Below the pieces are notes generated by a model. The model was not told the DNA's origin, did no database searches, and was given only the letters and a program-made list of their open reading frames with translations. The position numbers were made by a program, and so were the translations under genes. DNA of 37,608 bases from Altibacter sp. (GTDB taxonomy: Bacteria > Bacteroidota > Bacteroidia > Flavobacteriales > Flavobacteriaceae). Within the stretch, counting starts at the first letter, position 1. Each line of letters opens with the position of its first letter. Location of the stretch: positions 1 to 37,608 of the forward strand of contig JANQOS010000115.1 in the NCBI GenBank assembly GCA_028285705.1. Reading direction: 5' to 3'. This document shows, piece by piece, positions 31,922-37,608 of this stretch.

Positions 31922-31930
31922 AAAAAGTAC

Positions 31931-32236
31931 TTATACTTTGATCTCTACTTCTACACCACTTGGCAACTCTAATTTCATTAGAGCGTCAATTGTTTTTGAA
32001 GAAGAGCTATAGATATCCAATAATCTTTTATAAGAGCTTAATTGAAATTGCTCTCTACTCTTCTTGTTCACGTGTGGTGAACGCAATACTGTAAAAATCT
32101 TTTTGTGAGTAGGCAGTGGAATTGGCCCCGTTACTACTGCACCTGTACTTTTTACGGTCTTAACGATTTTTTCAGCAGATTTGTCCACTAAATTGTGATC
32201 GTATGATTTAAGTTTTATTCTTATTTTTTGACTCAT
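31931..32236 (-). CDS. rpsJ: 30S ribosomal protein S10
   Basis: [64 protein letters not shown]. Confidence 0.99.
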   Translation of the reverse strand: MSQKIRIKLKSYDHNLVDKSAEKIVKTVKSTGAVVTGPIPLPTHKKIFTVLRSPHVNKKSREQFQLSSYKRLLDIYSSSSKTIDALMKLELPSGVEVEIKV

Positions 32237-32246
32237 TGCTGAAATA

Positions 32247-34379
32247 TTATACGTTAGCGGTTCCTCTTGCTGCTGCGATCACTTCTTCAGAAATATTTGA
32301 AGGAGTTTCAGCATAGTGTGAAAATTCCATAGTTGAAGTTGCACGACCTGAAGACAATGTTCTCAATGTTGTTACATAACCAAACATTTCAGAAAGCGGT
32401 ACTTCAGCTTTAACAACTTTAGCTCCTGCTCTATCGCTCATGTCATTTACCTGTCCGCGACGACGGTTCAAATCACCTACGATATCACCCATATTTTCTT
32501 CCGGCGTAATTACCTCCAGCTTCATAATAGGCTCAAGGATTACCGCTCCGGCTTGTTTTGCAACAGCCTTAAAGCCCATTTTAGCAGCAAGCTCAAAAGA
32601 CAGCGCATCAGAATCCACAGGGTGGAAAGATCCATCCTTAAGAGTTACCTTTAAACTATCTACTTCAAATCCTGCTAAGGGACCATTGATCATTGCTTGT
32701 TTGAATCCTTTTTCTACAGATGGGATAAATTCCTTGGGAACATTACCACCTTTTACTTCATTTACAAATTCAAGCCCGTCTTTTCCATCTTCGGAAGGCC
32801 CTAATGTAAATACGATATCAGCAAACTTACCACGACCACCAGATTGTTTCTTGTACACTTCTCTATGGTCTGCATTGCGTGTTACAGCTTCTTTGTATTC
32901 TACTTGAGGCTGTCCTTGATTTACTTCTACTTTGAACTCACGTTTCAATCGGTCAACAATAATATCTAAGTGAAGCTCACCCATTCCGGAAATAATCGTC
33001 TGTCCTGAAGCTTCGTCCGTACGAACTGTAAACGTAGGGTCTTCTTCAGCAAGTTTAGCCAAAGCCATTCCCAGTTTGTCTACGTCTGCTTTTGTCTTAG
33101 GCTCCACGGCAATACCAATTACCGGATCCGGGAAGTCCATAGATTCAAGAACGATAGGATGTTTCTCGTCAGACATAGTATCACCTGTCTTAATATCTTT
33201 AAATCCTACTGCTGCTCCAATATCTCCTGCTTCGATGTAGTCAATAGCATTTTGTTTATTAGAGTGCATCTGGTAGATACGTGAGATTCGTTCTTTTTTA
33301 CCTGAACGGTTATTTAAGATGTAAGAACCTGCATCCAAACGACCAGAATACGCACGGAAAAATGCTAAACGTCCCACAAAAGGATCTGTAGCAATTTTAA
33401 ATGCCAATGCTGAAAAAGGAGCAGTTACATCCGGTTTTCTTATTTCTTCCTGGTTAGTATCCGGATTAATTCCAACAATACCTTCCTTATCTACCGGTGA
33501 AGGCAAATAACGACATACTGCATCCAAAAGGAATTGAACTCCTTTATTTTTAAATGCCGATCCACAGATCATTGGAATGATAGACATATCCATTACGGCA
33601 GCACGAAGTGCAGCATGCACTTCATCTTCGGTAATAGAATCTTCATCTTCCATATATTTTTCAAGCAAGTTCTCATCATATGCAGCAACTTCTTCAATAA
33701 GAAGTCCTCTGTATTTTCTTGCTTCTTCTTTCATGTCTTCAGGAATATCGATCACATCGAAAGTAGAACCCATAGTTTCATCATGCCAAATAATAGCACG
33801 GTTCTTTACCAGGTCGATCACTCCTTTAAAGTCTGCTTCATCACCAATATTCAATACAATAGGTACTGCATTAGACTTCAACATATCTTTTACTTGTTGG
33901 CAAACAGCCAAAAAGTTAGATCCCTGACGGTCCATTTTATTTACAAAACCAATACGCGGTACTTTGTAATTATCTGCAAGTCTCCAGTTAGTTTCGGATT
34001 GTGGTTCAACACCATCCACCGCGCTAAAAAGAAAAACCAGACCATCCAAAACACGTAATGAACGATTTACCTCTACAGTAAAGTCTACGTGACCCGGGGT
34101 ATCAATTATGTTAAAGTGGTATCCTTTGGTTTCGTTAACAGGTTCTCCATTTTTTAAAGGAAAGTTCCATGTACAGGTAGTTGCAGCAGAAGTAATTGTA
34201 ATACCTCTTTCCTGTTCTTGCTCCATCCAGTCCATGGTTGCAGCTCCGTCATGAACTTCACCAATTTTATGACTTACTCCTGTATAATAAAGAATACGTT
34301 CTGTTGTAGTGGTTTTACCGGCATCAATATGCGCAGCAATTCCTATGTTTCTAGTATATTTTAAATCTCTTTGTGCCAT
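32247..34379 (-). CDS. fusA: Elongation factor G
   Basis: [58 protein letters not shown]. Confidence 0.99.
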   Translation of the reverse strand: MAQRDLKYTRNIGIAAHIDAGKTTTTERILYYTGVSHKIGEVHDGAATMDWMEQEQERGITITSAATTCTWNFPLKNGEPVNETKGYHFNIIDTPGHVDFTVEVNRSLRVLDGLVFLFSAVDGVEPQSETNWRLADNYKVPRIGFVNKMDRQGSNFLAVCQQVKDMLKSNAVPIVLNIGDEADFKGVIDLVKNRAIIWHDETMGSTFDVIDIPEDMKEEARKYRGLLIEEVAAYDENLLEKYMEDEDSITEDEVHAALRAAVMDMSIIPMICGSAFKNKGVQFLLDAVCRYLPSPVDKEGIVGINPDTNQEEIRKPDVTAPFSALAFKIATDPFVGRLAFFRAYSGRLDAGSYILNNRSGKKERISRIYQMHSNKQNAIDYIEAGDIGAAVGFKDIKTGDTMSDEKHPIVLESMDFPDPVIGIAVEPKTKADVDKLGMALAKLAEEDPTFTVRTDEASGQTIISGMGELHLDIIVDRLKREFKVEVNQGQPQVEYKEAVTRNADHREVYKKQSGGRGKFADIVFTLGPSEDGKDGLEFVNEVKGGNVPKEFIPSVEKGFKQAMINGPLAGFEVDSLKVTLKDGSFHPVDSDALSFELAAKMGFKAVAKQAGAVILEPIMKLEVITPEENMGDIVGDLNRRRGQVNDMSDRAGAKVVKAEVPLSEMFGYVTTLRTLSSGRATSTMEFSHYAETPSNISEEVIAAARGTANV

Positions 34380-34382
34380 TTT

Positions 34383-34859
34383 TTAGAATCTGAAATGTGA
34401 GAATGCTTTATTGGCTTCGGCCATTTTGTGTGTGTCCACACGTTTCTTAACCGCAGCGCCTTCTTCTTTTGCAGCTGCAAGAATCTCTGCAGCAAGTTTT
34501 TGTGCCATAGACTTTTCATTTCTCTTTCTTGAATAGCTAATAAGCCATTTCATTGCTGTAGAAATTTTGCGGTCCGGACGTATTTGCATTGGAATTTGAA
34601 AGGTAGCCCCTCCAACTCTTCGGCTACGAACCTCTACGTGAGGCATTACATTGGAAAGAGCATCTTTCCAAATCTCTAGAGCCGTTTTTTCATCGTCTTG
34701 TTTTTTCTCATCTACGATATCAATTGCATCGTAAAATACTTTAAAAGCCACCGACTTTTTTCCATCCCACATCATGTTGTTCACAAAACGTGTTACCAAC
34801 TGGTCGTTAAACCTTGGGTCTGGTAAAAGTGGTCTTTTCTTGGCCTGTCTTTTTCTCAT
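34383..34859 (-). CDS. rpsG: 30S ribosomal protein S7
   Basis: [49 protein letters not shown]. Confidence 0.99.
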   Translation of the reverse strand: MRKRQAKKRPLLPDPRFNDQLVTRFVNNMMWDGKKSVAFKVFYDAIDIVDEKKQDDEKTALEIWKDALSNVMPHVEVRSRRVGGATFQIPMQIRPDRKISTAMKWLISYSRKRNEKSMAQKLAAEILAAAKEEGAAVKKRVDTHKMAEANKAFSHFRF

Positions 34860-34883
34860 GTCTTCTCTTTAAAAGTTTTTAAA

Positions 34884-35258
34884 TTACTTTTTAGGGCGTT
34901 TTGCACCGTACTTAGATCTACGTTGTGTTCTACCTTCAACACCAGCGGTGTCTAAAGCGCCACGAACAATATGATACCTAACTCCTGGCAAATCTTTTAC
35001 CCTTCCGCCTCTAACCAATACTATCGAGTGCTCTTGCAAGTTGTGACCTTCACCAGGGATGTATGCGTTTACTTCCTTACCGTTTGTTAACCTTACCCTT
35101 GCAACTTTACGCATTGCAGAGTTTGGTTTCTTTGGTGTAGTAGTATATACACGCGTACACACACCTCGTCTTTGAGGGCACGAATCTAAAGCAGCCGATT
35201 TACTCTTCTTGGTTATTTTGGCTCTTCCTTTTCGTACTAATTGTGAAATTGTTGGCAT
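34884..35258 (-). CDS. rpsL: 30S ribosomal protein S12
   Basis: [12 protein letters not shown]...[74 protein letters not shown]. Confidence 0.99.
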   Translation of the reverse strand: MPTISQLVRKGRAKITKKSKSAALDSCPQRRGVCTRVYTTTPKKPNSAMRKVARVRLTNGKEVNAYIPGEGHNLQEHSIVLVRGGRVKDLPGVRYHIVRGALDTAGVEGRTQRRSKYGAKRPKK

Positions 35259-35294
35259 ATAAAATATGTATTACACTTTATTTAATAATAAAAT

Positions 35295-35311
35295 ACCCCT
35301 TTTTAAGGGGT
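35295..35311 (-). other. Hairpin ACCCCTT-AAA-AAGGGGT at predicted 5' end of rpsL transcript
   Basis: Perfect 7-bp inverted repeat (forward 35295-35301 / 35305-35311) abutting the -7 box. Confidence 0.55.
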
Positions 35312-35313
35312 TG

Positions 35314-35344
35314 CAAAGGTAGAAATAAAAATCAATTAATCAAA
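35314..35344 (-). promoter_or_regulatory. rpsL (str/S10 cluster) promoter: TTTG-N19-TACCTTTG
   Basis: Minus strand TTTG at 35344-35341, 19-nt spacer, TACCTTTG at 35321-35314; matches the Bacteroidota primary sigma consensus TTTG-N19-21-TAnnTTTG. Confidence 0.85.
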
Positions 35345-35437
35345 CGTTACTATATTAATTTTAGACTCGCCTTCATTATTTTAAGATTAAAATATTAAAA
35401 GCCGCTTTGAAGCGTTAGTTTTACAGCATAAAAAACA

Positions 35438-37141
35438 ATGTTTTTGAAACATATTTTTCACATATTTTTATACCTTAATATATATATAGCATTTTCGCTA
35501 ACTGCAAATGCACAAAATTTAACACTTGAAATTGAGGCTGAAACTACTGTTTCGGAAGCATTTTTAGATAGCTTGGATTTTCAAAAATCGTTCAAAGATT
35601 ATTTATCATTAAAAAAGGAAGCTGACACCCTAACAGTGAAGCTACAAAAAGCAGGTTTTATAGAAAGTGAGTTAAAGGATCTTTATAAAAAAAATGACAG
35701 CGGTTATTCAGCTAGGTATTTTTTTGGAAACAGATACCAATATATAAAGGTATACTATCAAAAAAAAGATTTCAGTAAAAATGAATTAAACAGAGTTTCA
35801 GGGGAAGTTACTGACGATTATTTTATATTACCATTTTCAACTATTGAAACTGCTCTCATAAAATTAAATTCTTTTAGAACAGAAGAAGGAAATACTTTTG
35901 CCAGAACCAGATTGCAGGAAATTTCTAAAGTCGATGAAAAGTCTCTTAGTGCCCGGCTCATTTTAGAAGGAAATAGTGAACGAACAATAGATTCTATTGT
36001 AATTAAAGGGTATGATAAATTCCCCAGATCTTACCTAAAATATTACGCCGGAGTTAAAACTGGAAAGATATTTAGCCAAAAGAAATTAATATCTCAAAAT
36101 GACGTAATAAACAATCTGGGGTTTGCTTCAACCATTAAAGCTCCGGAAGCTTTATTCAGAAAAAAAACAACCACTGTCTATTTTTATTTAAAAAAACAAA
36201 ACAATAATCTTTTCGATGGTATTTTGGGGTTTGCAACTAATGAAGATACTCAAAATTTAGAATTTAACGGGTACCTTAATTTAGAACTTAACAATAATTT
36301 GAACTACGGTGAGCAATTAATTATTAATTATAAGGCAGATGGAAAAGAGCAGCAAAATTTTAGAGTAAAAATGGGCCTGCCTTACCTTTTTGGATCTCCT
36401 TTTGGAGTAAGTGCCGAGCTTAAAATATTTAAACGTGACAGTTCGTTTGTTACTACAGAACAACAAGCACGAGTGACCTATCAATTGAATCCTGCCTCAA
36501 ATATGTATGGCGGCTATAAAGGATACGAATCGAGCAATTTGCTCAACGAAGTAATTGCCGGAAATGCAATAGAGGACTACACTTCACGAAATGCAATTTT
36601 TGGTGCCAATTACAGCAAGCAACAAAACAATCCTCTTTTCCCAATAAAAACCCTTTTTTCTTTAGATGCGGAAATTGGTACTCGCGAGCTAAAAAGCAAA
36701 AAAGAGGACCAACAAAGACTTTCTTCACATACAAGCCATATTTTCAATCTTAACTTTAAAAATTCAATTTTTATTCAAAACAATTCCAGTATTTTATTTA
36801 GCGATACTTATTTGGTTAATGAGTTATTTAGATTTGGAGGGATTAATAGTATTCGAGGGTTTGACGAAAATAGCATAGACGCATCGTTCTATTCGGTTTT
36901 AAATACAGAATATCGCTATATTTTCAACCCTTCCATTTATATTCACAGTATTATTGATTTAGGTTATTTTGAAAATCAGTCTTTTTCTCAAAAAGAAAAA
37001 TTATATAGTTTTGGACTAGGACTGGGATTACAAACAAAAGCAGGTATTTTTAAGTTCAATATCGCTAATGGAAATTCAGATAGCCAGGACTTTAGTTTCT
37101 CAAATACTAAAATACATTTGAGTTTATCTACCAGATTTTAA
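35438..37141 (+). CDS. Omp85/BamA-TamA-like outer-membrane protein
   Basis: Signal peptide MFLKHIFHIFLYLNIYIAFSLTANAQ, POTRA-like segment (IDSIVIKGYDKFPRSYLKYYAGVKTGKIFSQKKL), Omp85 barrel with GGINSIRGFDENS (RGF/Y motif), C-terminal aromatic F. Confidence 0.85.
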   Translation: MFLKHIFHIFLYLNIYIAFSLTANAQNLTLEIEAETTVSEAFLDSLDFQKSFKDYLSLKKEADTLTVKLQKAGFIESELKDLYKKNDSGYSARYFFGNRYQYIKVYYQKKDFSKNELNRVSGEVTDDYFILPFSTIETALIKLNSFRTEEGNTFARTRLQEISKVDEKSLSARLILEGNSERTIDSIVIKGYDKFPRSYLKYYAGVKTGKIFSQKKLISQNDVINNLGFASTIKAPEALFRKKTTTVYFYLKKQNNNLFDGILGFATNEDTQNLEFNGYLNLELNNNLNYGEQLIINYKADGKEQQNFRVKMGLPYLFGSPFGVSAELKIFKRDSSFVTTEQQARVTYQLNPASNMYGGYKGYESSNLLNEVIAGNAIEDYTSRNAIFGANYSKQQNNPLFPIKTLFSLDAEIGTRELKSKKEDQQRLSSHTSHIFNLNFKNSIFIQNNSSILFSDTYLVNELFRFGGINSIRGFDENSIDASFYSVLNTEYRYIFNPSIYIHSIIDLGYFENQSFSQKEKLYSFGLGLGLQTKAGIFKFNIANGNSDSQDFSFSNTKIHLSLSTRF

Positions 37142-37204
37142 ACAAGAAAAGTAAGTCCTGATAAGATAATACCCCATAAACATTCATTTTTAAGTTCAAA
37201 AACT

Positions 37205-37233
37205 TGCCAGTTTAACATTTTATTGGCATTTTT
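37205..37233 (+). terminator. Weak terminator-like hairpin after Omp85-like gene (may overlap the next gene's promoter)
   Basis: TGCCAGT (37205-37211) / ATTGGCA (37222-37228), 7 bp with one G-T, followed by TTTTT. Confidence 0.4.
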
Positions 37234-37260
37234 GGGTATCATTAATTAAACACTAATAAT

Positions 37261-37608
37261 ATGAATCAAAAATTACGTGGAATCCTAATGCTATTCCTAG
37301 CATTAGTAGTGCAAATATCGTTTGCACAAGAAAAGACGATCTCAGGTACAGTATCCGATGATGTAGGATTACCATTACCAGGAGCGAATATTATTATAAA
37401 AGAAACAAATACAGGTACCCAATCTGACTTTGACGGAAATTACTCCCTTACTGTTAATGTTGGGCAAACCTTAGTATTTAGCTATGTAGGATTTGAGACT
37501 CAAGAAATCACAGTTGGAGTCGCAAATACAATTAACATTGCAATGGTAGCAGGAGCACTTCTTGAAGAAGTTGTTGTTACCGGGTATTCGACAAGAAATA
37601 AAACGGTT
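37261..37608 (+). CDS. SusC/RagA-type TonB-linked outer-membrane protein (3' truncated by window end)
   Basis: Open frame to window edge: MNQKLRGILMLFLALVVQISFAQEKTISGTVSDDVGLPLPGANIIIKETNTGTQSDFDGNYSLTVNVGQTLVFSYVGFETQEITVGVANTINIAMVAGALLEEVVVTGYSTRNKT; typical SusC N-terminus (CarboxypepD_reg and TonB box EEVVVTGY). Absent from the ORF track because no stop occurs. Confidence 0.95.
   Translation, partial: MNQKLRGILMLFLALVVQISFAQEKTISGTVSDDVGLPLPGANIIIKETNTGTQSDFDGNYSLTVNVGQTLVFSYVGFETQEITVGVANTINIAMVAGALLEEVVVTGYSTRNKTV

Noticed and set aside
32440-32907. 155-aa plus-strand ORF antisense to fusA
   Set aside because: Shadow ORF of a conserved gene; Ser/Pro-rich composition from codon complementarity.
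33534-34058. 174-aa plus-strand ORF antisense to fusA
   Set aside because: Lies wholly opposite a clear EF-G gene; low-complexity, no recognisable domain; typical shadow ORF.
37170-37204. AAGTT-caaa-AACTT inverted repeat after the Omp85-like gene
   Set aside because: Only 5 AT-rich bp; too weak to call a terminator.

Overview
The window is a contiguous piece of an AT-rich chromosome from a Bacteroidota organism, most likely Flavobacteriia, judged by the protein families and TTTG/TAnnTTTG-type promoters. Left arm (1-8631, mostly + strand): a 5'-truncated ECF sigma factor, a FecR-like anti-sigma factor and a FecA/STN-type TonB-dependent receptor; two small secreted orphan proteins; a TPR sensor histidine kinase with a LuxR-type response regulator and a small lipoprotein. 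Middle (8633-18034): argS, a MarC-family membrane protein, two separate guanidino-group-modifying enzymes (CtlX-like and DDAH-like), a PPOX-fold protein, gltA, eno and carA. Right (18194-35258, - strand): an essentially complete rpsL-rpsG-fusA-rpsJ / S10-spc-alpha ribosomal cluster ending in rplQ, with rpmJ and rpmD added here because they fall below the ORF-track length cutoff. Far right (+ strand): an Omp85/BamA-like protein and the start of a SusC/RagA-type TonB-dependent receptor cut by the window end. No CRISPR array, transposase, phage or defence module was seen. The most interesting signal is the 174-nt rpsJ-rplC gap: it holds several hairpins, one a terminator-like 10-bp stem with U7, and a 17-codon ORF whose stop codon lies inside the terminator stem. 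It may be an undescribed attenuator dividing the str and S10 parts of the cluster. Other notable points are a perfect TAAGGAGGT Shine-Dalgarno-like sequence before the TonB receptor in a lineage that normally does not use SD, a consensus rpsL promoter with a hairpin at the predicted 5' end, and a probably leaderless DDAH-like gene. All hairpins and motifs were found by eye; no folding or database searches were run.
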